In this document: positions 24,846 through 31,939 of the stretch, piece by piece
Layout of the letters: each line of letters opens with the position of its first letter
Numbering within the stretch: position 1 is the stretch's first letter
Source of the DNA: Gemmatimonadota bacterium
Lineage (GTDB): Bacteria; Gemmatimonadota; Gemmatimonadetes; Gemmatimonadales; GWC2-71-9
Length of the DNA: 34,066 bases
Direction of reading: 5' to 3'
Assembly (NCBI GenBank): GCA_020351775.1
Contig: CP070666.1
Span: forward strand, 3,724,706 to 3,758,771
The notes under the pieces: model-generated
What the model was told of the DNA's origin: nothing
Seen by the model: the letters and a program-made list of their open reading frames with translations, nothing else
Databases searched by the model: none
Position numbers and translations under genes: made by a program

Positions 24846-26462
24846 CTACGGCTCTCGCCCGTAAAGCGCCTTCCACTCCTCCTCGAATTCGTGTCCCGGC
24901 ACCCAGCGCGGCGCATCGTCGGCGTTGGCAACGCGTAGAGCTGTCTCGAACAAGATCCGCAGGTCGCGTGCGGTTCCCTCCAAGTCCCACTCGGGACGGA
25001 TCTCGTCCGTCACCTGATGATAGTGTTGCTGTCGGTACTCGTCAGGATCGAACCGGAGAGGCTCGACGTATTCCGTACCGCGCTGAAGGTACAGCGCGGG
25101 GATCCCGGCCTTGGCAAAGCTGACCTGGTCCGAGCGGTAGAAGCTACCTGCGTTGGGATTGGGATCGCCCTTGGCCGTCAGGCCGTGCTCTTCGGCCACC
25201 GTACTGAACGTAGCACCGATGGTATTCATCTCGATCCCGATTGCAGCGATATCGTTGGTGACGCCAAAAACCTGGGGCGAATCCACGTTGAAGTTGGCAA
25301 CGATCTGAGAGCGCGGTATCGGCGGGTTCTCCACGAACGCGCTGCTCCCGAGCAAGCCACCCTCCTCGGCCGTCACTGAGACGATCGTGATGGATCGTCG
25401 TGGCGTAGCTGCAGCGAACGCCTGGGCGACAGCTGTGATGCCAGCGACGCCGAGGGAGTTGTCCAGCGCGCCGTTGTAGATCTTGTCTTCACCTGGGAGG
25501 TCTGGATTCATGCCCAGGTGATCGTGGTGCGCGGTGAACACGATGTACTGATCGGCAAGCGTGGGATCTCTGCCACGGATCACCCCAGCTACGTTCTCTG
25601 CTTCGACTCGTTCGATCTCGGTCTCGATGTGTGCGGTCACTCGGAATCCGGTGTCTCGCGGCCGGAACTCACGCTGCGCCGCCATCTCGAACAGACCGGT
25701 GAGGCTCGTTCCCATGGAAGCCGCAATGCGTTCGGATGTGGTCGAGTCGATCCACGAGAGGAAATCGAGTCTGTAGGTCCGCTGCCAGACCTGACGTGAG
25801 CCGGTATTGCCTATGACGCTGAACAGATAGCTTGCCGACTCGGTGGTGTGGATCACAATCGCACCGGCAGCGCCGTGTTCCTGTGCCTGCTCGAACTTGT
25901 AGGTCCAGCGTCCGTAGTAGGTGCGTGCGGGGCCGCCAAACAATTCTACTCCGTTTTCCTCGACCGGAGGGTCGTTGTTCAAGAACAGCAGAACCTTGCC
26001 ACTCAGGTCTTCACCCTTGAAGTCGTCCCAATCGTGCTCTGGTGCTTCGACCCCGTACCCCACAAATACGATGGGGACGTTCGCCAGATCGACCACTTCC
26101 CGTTCCGCCGTGGACCAATAGGTGATGTTGCGGTCGTTATCGAGCGGCAGTGGCCCCCGCGGCCCGCGAATCGTGAGCGACGAGCGCTCAATGTCTTTCT
26201 GCATTCCGACCAGCTCGACTGGGAGAAAATAGGAGTCGCCAACAGGCTCGAGACCGATTTCCTGGAAGCGTTGTGCGATGTATCTGACCGCTCGGGCTTC
26301 ACCGGAAGAGCCGGGGCTGCGACCCTCCATACTGTCTGCCGCCAGCACTTCAACGTCGGCCATCATACCGTCGGCGGTGATTCTATCGGCGGGATCTGGG
26401 TTACAGGCCTCAGCCGCGAGGGCTATGGCAGTTGCCAGCGCTGCTACGAACTGTCTCTGCAT
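24846..26462 (-). CDS. M28-family zinc metallopeptidase with PA domain, exported
   Basis: This is a 538-residue protein. The signal peptide (2-20) ends at C20 in LAAEAC, a near-lipobox, so it is probably a lipoprotein. A PA-like insert (about 125-270; IVFVGYGVEAPEHDWDDFKG) precedes and interrupts the peptidase. Zinc ligands and catalytic residues are in place: H312-x-D314 (TAHHDHLG), D334 (GALDNSLG), E366-E367 (AEEGGLLGS), D394 (NVDSP) and H482 (HYHQVTDE). It should act as an aminopeptidase or carboxypeptidase outside the cytoplasm. I chose the ATG at 26462 because it opens onto the signal peptide. An upstream open frame to 26693 is translated from a simple-sequence repeat and is rejected. 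A TATAGT -10-like element is at 26527-26532 on the minus strand. Confidence 0.92.
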   Translation of the reverse strand: MQRQFVAALATAIALAAEACNPDPADRITADGMMADVEVLAADSMEGRSPGSSGEARAVRYIAQRFQEIGLEPVGDSYFLPVELVGMQKDIERSSLTIRGPRGPLPLDNDRNITYWSTAEREVVDLANVPIVFVGYGVEAPEHDWDDFKGEDLSGKVLLFLNNDPPVEENGVELFGGPARTYYGRWTYKFEQAQEHGAAGAIVIHTTESASYLFSVIGNTGSRQVWQRTYRLDFLSWIDSTTSERIAASMGTSLTGLFEMAAQREFRPRDTGFRVTAHIETEIERVEAENVAGVIRGRDPTLADQYIVFTAHHDHLGMNPDLPGEDKIYNGALDNSLGVAGITAVAQAFAAATPRRSITIVSVTAEEGGLLGSSAFVENPPIPRSQIVANFNVDSPQVFGVTNDIAAIGIEMNTIGATFSTVAEEHGLTAKGDPNPNAGSFYRSDQVSFAKAGIPALYLQRGTEYVEPLRFDPDEYRQQHYHQVTDEIRPEWDLEGTARDLRILFETALRVANADDAPRWVPGHEFEEEWKALYGREP

Positions 26463-26552
26463 TCTTGCAGACCTCGTTAGGAGTCCGTTGTCGATGGGGG
26501 ACGCCCTGGGGCGACTCGTGGAGAAAACTATACGGTTTGCCAGTGGATTACA

Positions 26553-26601
26553 GGAGTGGGGAGCGGGAAGCAGGGAGCAGGGAGTGGAGAGTGGGGGCGG
26601 C
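26553..26601 (+). repeat. G-rich heptanucleotide tandem repeat (about 7 degenerate copies)
   Basis: Seven consecutive 7-mers are GGAGTGG, GGAGCGG, GAAGCAG, GGAGCAG, GGAGTGG, AGAGTGG and GGGCGGC. The G-runs are spaced so that a plus-strand G-quadruplex is possible (GGGG-N3-GGG-N5-GGG-N4-GGG). It lies between the divergent M28 peptidase and coiled-coil lipoprotein genes. A related tract in opposite orientation is at 27775-27815. Confidence 0.75.
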
Positions 26602-26756
26602 ATGGATTGTCCGCGCCCTTGATCAGTGTTGTTCGGGAGGCTTGCTTTTATCACTCTCGAGGAAACTGCTCCGGCCGACGAGTGAAACATCACGGGTCGG
26701 ACGGGTTAAATCGATTATGGAGCTGCAGGAATAAGGACTCGTGATAGGAGGGCCAG

Positions 26757-27659
26757 TTGCTGCGGAGAATAAACAATGCTAAGCGGATGGTGTCAGCCCC
26801 GGCGGCTTTGTTGCTGGTGTTCGTGGCCAGCTGCGGACCGTCGGCTGAAACCAGGGAACGGATCGCCGAGCTGGAGCAGGCTGCGGCTGAGAAGGATAGC
26901 CTCCTTATTCAGATTGCGGACCTGGGCCGGTTCATGAGCGATGTCAGTGCGGAGCTCTCGGACGTCAGCCTGGAGGGATCAGGCCTCGAAGTGTTGATGG
27001 AGTCTCCTGGCCAGGCCTCGCGGGACTCCGTCTTGGTCAAGATCCAGTATCTGACCGATCGTGTCGACCAGAGTGAGCAGCGGTTGGCGGAGAGCCAGAG
27101 ACGGATACGCTCCTTGGCCCTGGAATCCGACACGCTGGAAGCGTTGCTTGCCGAGACCATCCGCAGCTATGAGCGGACGCTGGAAAACCAACGCGCTACG
27201 ATCGAATCCCTCACCGAGCGGGTGAACGCGCTGGAAGAGGAGAACGTCCGGCTCGTCGCCTCGGTCGACACACTGTCCACACAGCTCGACACTCTCAAGA
27301 CCGAGGCCAACACAGTCTACTATGTGGTTGGCACCAAAGACGAGCTGATCGAGCGGGGTCTGGTGGAGAAGGAAGGTGGGGCGAGATTCCTGTTCATCTT
27401 CGGCAAGCGTGGTGAGACGTTGGTGCCGGCGCGGGAGCTCGATCCGGCGGAATTTACAGCCATCGACAAGGATCACGTGACCACTATCGTGCTACCCGAT
27501 TCAACGGCGGAATACGAGATCGCTTCACGCCATCCGACGGAGTATATCGTGGCGGAGTCGATCGAGGACGGCAAGATCAGGGGTGCGGCGATCCAGATCG
27601 TTACGCCGGACGAGTTCTGGAAGGCGTCACGGTACCTGATTGTCGTTCAGAAATCGTAG
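26757..27659 (+). CDS. Coiled-coil lipoprotein of unknown function
   Basis: The protein has 300 residues. The start is a TTG at 26757, supported by a strong AGGAGGG ribosome-binding site ending four bases before it; the next ATG (26787) would leave that site too distant. The signal peptide ends in a lipobox (VASC, C26). Residues about 30-75 and 85-180 are heptad-rich coiled coil (AELEQAAAEKDSLLIQIADL; TIESLTERVNALEEENVRLV). A compact C-terminal domain of about 110 residues follows (YYVVGTKDELIERGLVEKEGG ... EYEIASRHPTEYIVAESIED). Proteins with this coiled coil plus VVGTKDEL domain are found in Bacteroidota and relatives, but I know of no assigned role. It would be membrane-tethered outside the cytoplasmic membrane. 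It is flanked by heptanucleotide repeats and ends at a strong hairpin. Confidence 0.8.
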   Translation: MLRRINNAKRMVSAPAALLLVFVASCGPSAETRERIAELEQAAAEKDSLLIQIADLGRFMSDVSAELSDVSLEGSGLEVLMESPGQASRDSVLVKIQYLTDRVDQSEQRLAESQRRIRSLALESDTLEALLAETIRSYERTLENQRATIESLTERVNALEEENVRLVASVDTLSTQLDTLKTEANTVYYVVGTKDELIERGLVEKEGGARFLFIFGKRGETLVPARELDPAEFTAIDKDHVTTIVLPDSTAEYEIASRHPTEYIVAESIEDGKIRGAAIQIVTPDEFWKASRYLIVVQKS

Positions 27660-27666
27660 CTGCTGA

Positions 27667-27700
27667 CGACACGGCCGCCGCAGACAGGGCGGCCGTGTCG
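27667..27700. terminator. Perfect 13-bp stem hairpin between convergent genes
   Basis: CGACACGGCCGCC (27667-27679) pairs fully with GGCGGCCGTGTCG (27688-27700) around an 8-base loop, starting 8 bp after the lipoprotein stop codon. No T tract follows on either strand. Its strength and place suggest a bidirectional transcript end for the lipoprotein and ADOP permease genes. Confidence 0.65.
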
Positions 27701-27774
27701 CCCAAACCGGCGTTGATGGATTCCCCGCGGCCGCATCGGACAAGGCCCGGCGGTCCCGTATTCCCAGCGGCCTT

Positions 27775-27815
27775 CTTCCGTTCCCGCTCCCTGTACCCCG
27801 TCCCCGGTACCCCTA
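27775..27815 (-). repeat. G-rich heptanucleotide repeat tract on the minus strand
   Basis: Read on the minus strand, the units are AGGGGTA, CCGGGGA, CGGGGTA, CAGGGAG and CGGGAAC, a period-7 G-rich tract that begins at the TAG stop of the ADOP permease gene. G-run spacing fits a G-quadruplex in the 3' end of that mRNA (GGGG-N4-GGGG-N2-GGGG-N4-GGG-N3-GGG). The unit is related to the tract at 26553-26601. Confidence 0.6.
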
Positions 27816-30503
27816 TTCCACTCGCATCGTGACCAGCGGGTCGACCCGTGTGTGGCGGCAGACCGGTACCCATATTGCGAGGGCGGCCGCAGCGAGGAGA
27901 ATGGCAGGAGCCGCAATCAGTATCACGGGATCGCGCGGGCTGATGTCGTACAGCAGGCTCTCCATGATGCTGCCTGCCAGGAGGGCGCAGAGGATCCCCA
28001 CCGCCGTCCCTGCGGACACCACGCTGAAGGAAGCAGCGAACATGCGCCGGCGCACCGCTCCTGATGCCGCACCGAGCGCCATTCGAATGCCGATTTCACG
28101 GCTGCGGCGGGAAACCGAGTAACTCACCACACCGTAGATTCCCACGGCGGCCAATACTAGAGAGACGGCGGCGAAGCTCGCCAGGACTGACAATGTGAAG
28201 GTGCGTTCCCGAAAGCTCGCTCCGACGAGCGAGCTCATTGTGTGGATCGTGCCCGGCACATTGGGTGAAACGGCGCGAAGACGTTGCCGCACAGGTCCGG
28301 CCAGGGCAGCCGGATGACCGCTGGTGCGGATCACGGCAGTGAGGTACCGGGTGTAGTTCATACGTTGGGACCAATACACGAATCCCTCCGGCTGGCGGCC
28401 CGGTGCTCGGCGCCAGTCTCGGGCTTCAGCGACCACGCCGACAACGGTGAGGTCCACGTCCGGCCAGAAGGGAACGAACTGGACTAGTCGTCCGACCGGA
28501 TCCTCACCCGGAAAGGCCTGGTTCGCCACGGCCTGGTTGAGAATCACGACCGGTGCAGCATCGGCGCCGTCCTCGGCCGTGAACACCCGCCCCTGGAGCA
28601 GCGGAATACCCATGGTGGTGAAGTAATCCTCATCGACCACACGCCATCCTGAGGAGGGGGGAGCATCTTCCAGTTCGATGACATCCGGTACTGGAGCCGG
28701 CAGCACCGCGCCCGTCATGCTGGTGGCTTCGATCGGCAGGTGGCTCACGAATCCCACGGAAGTGACACCCGGCAGGGACAGGAACTGCCGCTTCAGCTCT
28801 TGAAGGTCGGCGACTCGAGCCGTGTCCGATTCGTACTGGCTGCCAGTGAAGTCCAGGGCCACGGTCAGCACGCCTTCGGGTCGGAAGTTCGTTTCGACCG
28901 CCAGCACCTGCTGCAGACTCCGCAGCAGCAGACCGCACGCAGCAAGGAGGATCACGGCCAGCGCCACCTCTCCACCCACCAGGAGACTCCAGCCAGCGTT
29001 GCTGGTTCGTGGGGTATCGCCCCGTTGCCGACCCCTGAGAGTGGCCGCGCTGTCGCCCGAGACTCGCAAGGCCGGCAGCAGACCGAACAGAACGGCTGTT
29101 ACCGCGGTGGCAGACAAGGCGAACACGATGACCGTTTGGTCGATCGTGACTGTCGGGAGTCGGGGTACCAGGTCAGAGCCCCCAGCGCGGACCAGGGTCA
29201 ACGTCAGTTGGGACAGGCCCAGACCAAGGAGCCCCGCCATGCCGGCCAGGATCACGCTCTCGGTGAACAGTTGTTGGATCAGTCTAATTCGCGCCGCGCC
29301 TACCGCAGTGCGGATTGCCATCTCACGCTCTCGTGCGGTACAGCGCGCCAACAGGGTGCTGGCCACATTGGAACACGCCAGCAGCAGCAGCAGTCCGGCG
29401 GCTCCCAGCAGCAGGAGCAGTGGGCGCTCCACCTCTCCCAATATCTCGCCCCTAAGAGGACGCATGCTCACCGCGACAGTCCGCGTCTCGTCGGGGTACG
29501 CATCTCGGATCCGCTGCGCGATCCGATCCATCTCCTCTTGTGCCTGTGCCCAAGTCACTCCGGGCGCCAGGCGGCCCACGGCCCGGTAGTTGTGAGATGA
29601 TCGAACCCGGAAGGCATTCGGCTCCAGTGGGAGGTACACATCGCCTTGCTCCAGCACCTTGAAACCCGGAGGCATGACACCCACGACCGCGAACTGCCTG
29701 CCGGAGATCGTGACGCTGAGGCTGCTCAAGTCGCTGTTGGACCCGAATACACGCTGCCAGAAACCGTATCCGAGCACTGCGACTGGATCGCCCCCAGGAC
29801 GATTCTCCTCGGGCAGAATCGGACGTCCCAAGATGGGCTGAGCCCCCAGGACCTGGAAAAACTCACGCGAGACCAGGAGGATCGTGCCTCGGGCGGGCTC
29901 GTCCCCGCCAAGCACCGTGCCGTCGGACGGGAATCGGATGGCGGTGATCCCAGTGAAACTGCGGCACTCGCTCCTCCAATCCTCGAAGTTGGGGAACGAG
30001 AGCGTCAGCTCGCTGCCGTCGGCTCGGCGCTCCCTCAGGATTGCCAGGCGATCCGGATCGGAGAACGGGAGCGGCTGAATCAGCACTCCGTTCACCAACG
30101 TGAAGGCCACCGTGGAAGCCCCGATGCCGAGGGCAAGGGTGACTACCGCTGCCAGACTGAACCCGGGACTACGTGCGAACTGCCGGACCGCGTAGTTGAC
30201 GTCGCGCTGGACGGTGTCGAGCGCGGTTTTCGCGCGCGCTCTCCTGTCGGAGTCAGTGGACATGTCGTTGTGCTTTGACCGACGTGCCAGTGTGAACCTC
30301 AGGGCCAGAGCGATTGCTCCCCCGACTGTTGCAAGCCACAGCCTCGTGGTGCTCGAGGCGCCGGCGCTGTTGTCGAGCTCTTCCTGGAGGTCGCCCAGCA
30401 GTCCTTCGCGCACGTCCCGGTCACGCACCGTGAGGTGTAGTAGCAGCACTGCGAGTCGCGGCAGGCGGTACTGGCTGGCGGGCGGTCCGTGTCGCGGCGT
30501 CAT
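27813..30503 (-). CDS. ADOP-type ABC permease (duplicated orphan permease)
   Basis: This is an 896-residue protein. The N-terminal 40-residue prefix (LLHLTVRDRDVREGLLGDLQ) is the permease prefix domain typical of ADOP proteins. It is followed by a TM and two MacB-PCD/FtsX units. The first has the periplasmic domain start VRQFARSPGFSLAAVVTLAL and FtsX helices at about 360-480 (ACSNVASTLLARCTAREREM). The second FtsX unit is at about 760-890 (AAVSLVLAAVGIYGVVSYSV, SRREIGIRMALGA-like). No ATPase gene is adjacent, as usual for orphan permeases. Its start codon overlaps the stop of the PadR gene (ATGA, 30500-30503), so both are made from one mRNA. The exact function of ADOPs is unproven; MacB-like mechanotransmission or lipoprotein/drug export is the family analogy. 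Confidence 0.93.
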   Translation of the reverse strand: MTPRHGPPASQYRLPRLAVLLLHLTVRDRDVREGLLGDLQEELDNSAGASSTTRLWLATVGGAIALALRFTLARRSKHNDMSTDSDRRARAKTALDTVQRDVNYAVRQFARSPGFSLAAVVTLALGIGASTVAFTLVNGVLIQPLPFSDPDRLAILRERRADGSELTLSFPNFEDWRSECRSFTGITAIRFPSDGTVLGGDEPARGTILLVSREFFQVLGAQPILGRPILPEENRPGGDPVAVLGYGFWQRVFGSNSDLSSLSVTISGRQFAVVGVMPPGFKVLEQGDVYLPLEPNAFRVRSSHNYRAVGRLAPGVTWAQAQEEMDRIAQRIRDAYPDETRTVAVSMRPLRGEILGEVERPLLLLLGAAGLLLLLACSNVASTLLARCTAREREMAIRTAVGAARIRLIQQLFTESVILAGMAGLLGLGLSQLTLTLVRAGGSDLVPRLPTVTIDQTVIVFALSATAVTAVLFGLLPALRVSGDSAATLRGRQRGDTPRTSNAGWSLLVGGEVALAVILLAACGLLLRSLQQVLAVETNFRPEGVLTVALDFTGSQYESDTARVADLQELKRQFLSLPGVTSVGFVSHLPIEATSMTGAVLPAPVPDVIELEDAPPSSGWRVVDEDYFTTMGIPLLQGRVFTAEDGADAAPVVILNQAVANQAFPGEDPVGRLVQFVPFWPDVDLTVVGVVAEARDWRRAPGRQPEGFVYWSQRMNYTRYLTAVIRTSGHPAALAGPVRQRLRAVSPNVPGTIHTMSSLVGASFRERTFTLSVLASFAAVSLVLAAVGIYGVVSYSVSRRSREIGIRMALGAASGAVRRRMFAASFSVVSAGTAVGILCALLAGSIMESLLYDISPRDPVILIAAPAILLAAAALAIWVPVCRHTRVDPLVTMRVE

Positions 30504-30832
30504 GCCTCCTCCAGTAGGTGCTCGTGGCCAGCCCAGAGCTCGAACAGGGCTCGGCCCGACGCCCGTAGCGCCGCGCGGCCCTTGGCGCTCAAGCCGTAGT
30601 ACCGCTTGGCCCGGCCACCTCGACGGGCGTCGGGGTCACCCATGCGAGTCAGGAGATAGCCCTTGCTGACGAGCCGCTCGAGCGTCGTGTACGCGGCGCT
30701 GCGTGATAGCTTTCTTCCCACACGCTTGTCCAGCTCGTTTCGGATCGATATACCGTAGGCATCGTCCCCCTGACCCAGGACCACCAGGAGGATCATCTGT
30801 TCCAGCTCGCCGAGGTAGGTGGTCTTGTTCAT
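30500..30832 (-). CDS. PadR-family transcriptional regulator
   Basis: This is a 110-residue winged-helix protein with the PadR pattern: GELEQMILLVVLGQGDDAYG, ISIRNELDKRVGRKLSRSAAY (recognition helix region), TTLERLVSKGYL and GGRAKRYYGLSAKGRAAL (wing). The short C-terminus is typical of small PadR proteins that pair with ADOP permeases. It overlaps the permease gene by four bases and probably represses this operon, perhaps also the divergent kinase gene. The ATG at 30832 has no Shine-Dalgarno upstream, and a dyad abuts the start codon, so a leaderless mRNA is possible. Confidence 0.93.
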   Translation of the reverse strand: MNKTTYLGELEQMILLVVLGQGDDAYGISIRNELDKRVGRKLSRSAAYTTLERLVSKGYLLTRMGDPDARRGGRAKRYYGLSAKGRAALRASGRALFELWAGHEHLLEEA

Positions 30833-30852
30833 TTGTCAATTGTGTAGACAAA
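30832..30852. promoter_or_regulatory. Dyad at the padR-like start, candidate operator
   Basis: TTTGTC (30832-30837) and GACAAA (30847-30852) form a perfect 6-bp dyad with a 9-bp spacer, right at the first base of the PadR start codon and in the divergent promoter region with the kinase gene. Autoregulation by PadR through such a site is the simplest reading. Confidence 0.45.
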
Positions 30853-30945
30853 ATGCACTACGGGGGCCGAGGGTCGGGGGTTTCGGGCGGGCGCCGGGCA
30901 GGATCCTCCTGTGTTTGAACTAGCCTCGTACTTGTGATGCGCGTA

Positions 30946-30966
30946 GCTTAGCCCCTAAGCGGGGAG
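30946..30966 (+). promoter_or_regulatory. Dyad and ribosome-binding site before the Ser/Thr kinase gene
   Basis: GCTTAG (30946-30951) and CTAAGC (30955-30960) are perfectly complementary around a 3-base loop. They directly precede the GGGGAG Shine-Dalgarno (30961-30966) of the kinase gene at 30975. In mRNA it would be a small hairpin next to the ribosome-binding site; in DNA it could be an operator. Confidence 0.35.
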
Positions 30967-30974
30967 TCGCTTGC

Positions 30975-31910
30975 ATGACGGACATGCTGGACCAGCTCAC
31001 AGAGGCCCTTACCGGCCGCTACCGTATTGGACGGAAACTTGGTCAGGGTGGTTGGGCGATTGTCTACCTGGCCGACGACCTCAAGCACGACCGCAAGGTA
31101 GCGGTCAAAGTACTCCTCCCTTCGTTGGCAGGCATGCTCGGGCCCGAACGGTTCTTGAACGAAATAAGGGTCACGGGCAACCTGCAGCATCCCCACATCC
31201 TGCCACTATACGATTCGGGCAAGGCCGGTGGTTTCTTGTACTACGTCATGCCGTACGTGGAGGGAGAGTCGCTGCGCGACCGTATCGACAATGAGATGCG
31301 ACTATCGGTCGAGGAGACGCTGAGCATCATCGAGCAGGTGGCCGAGGCACTCCACTACGCACACGGCCGCGGCGTGATTCATCGCGACATCAAGCCGGAA
31401 AACATCTTGATACAGGACGGCGCGCCCATGCTGGCGGACTTCGGGATGGCGCTGGCCGTAAGCACAGCCGGGGGCAAGCGGCTGACCCAGACCGGCATCA
31501 CCGTCGGTACACCTGACTACATGAGTCCGGAGCAGGCCCACGGAGCCACGCTGGACGGCCGCAGTGATGTCTATGCGTTGGGCTGCGTAGCCTACGAGAT
31601 GCTGGCGGGCCGTCCGCCGTTCAGTGCCAGCACATCGCGGGAATTGATGGCGCGGCAGGTCGGGCAGCCTCCACCGTGGCTGCGTAACCGCAGGCCGGAT
31701 ATCCCACCTCGAATTGCGCGGGCGATCGACAAGGCATTGTCAAAGGTACCGGCGGACCGGTTCGCTAACCCCCGGGATTTCGCCAATGCCTTGAAGGGTG
31801 AGGGCGACGTAGCCCGCTGGGAAAAGACTCGCCCCAAGCTACTGAGATTCGCGGCAGCGGTGGCGCTGCTCGTGGCGCTAGTTCTCGTTTGGTGGCTGGC
31901 TTTGCGTTGA
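30975..31910 (+). CDS. Membrane-anchored Ser/Thr protein kinase (PknB-type)
   Basis: The 311-residue protein has a complete Hanks-type kinase domain: glycine loop GQGGWAIVYLA (23-33), catalytic lysine K45 (VAVKVL), HRDIKPEN (136-143), DFG (155-157) and GTPDYMSPEQ (178-187). One TM helix (about 287-308) follows and the protein ends there, with no extracellular sensor. It should phosphorylate Ser/Thr of cytoplasmic targets from the inner membrane. Short kinases with a TM but no PASTA or propeller domain are frequent in Gemmatimonadota and Acidobacteriota. It is divergent from the PadR/ADOP operon and 29 bp upstream of the deacylase gene, likely co-transcribed. Confidence 0.95.
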   Translation: MTDMLDQLTEALTGRYRIGRKLGQGGWAIVYLADDLKHDRKVAVKVLLPSLAGMLGPERFLNEIRVTGNLQHPHILPLYDSGKAGGFLYYVMPYVEGESLRDRIDNEMRLSVEETLSIIEQVAEALHYAHGRGVIHRDIKPENILIQDGAPMLADFGMALAVSTAGGKRLTQTGITVGTPDYMSPEQAHGATLDGRSDVYALGCVAYEMLAGRPPFSASTSRELMARQVGQPPPWLRNRRPDIPPRIARAIDKALSKVPADRFANPRDFANALKGEGDVARWEKTRPKLLRFAAAVALLVALVLVWWLALR

Positions 31911-31939
31911 GACCTTAGCTGAAACAAGAGGAGCACAGC

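Noticed and set aside
26463..26693. Longer N-terminus of the M28 peptidase
   Set aside because: These codons are translated from the heptanucleotide repeat and lack signal features; the signal peptide begins at 26462.
28740..29600. Plus-strand open frames opposite the ADOP gene
   Set aside because: Low-complexity, glutamine- and arginine-rich translation typical of antisense frames in GC-rich DNA, fully covered by a well-supported gene.
22263..31910. PP2C phosphatase and Ser/Thr kinase as a cognate pair
   Set aside because: They are 8 kb apart with unrelated operons between; sequence gives no sign of pairing.
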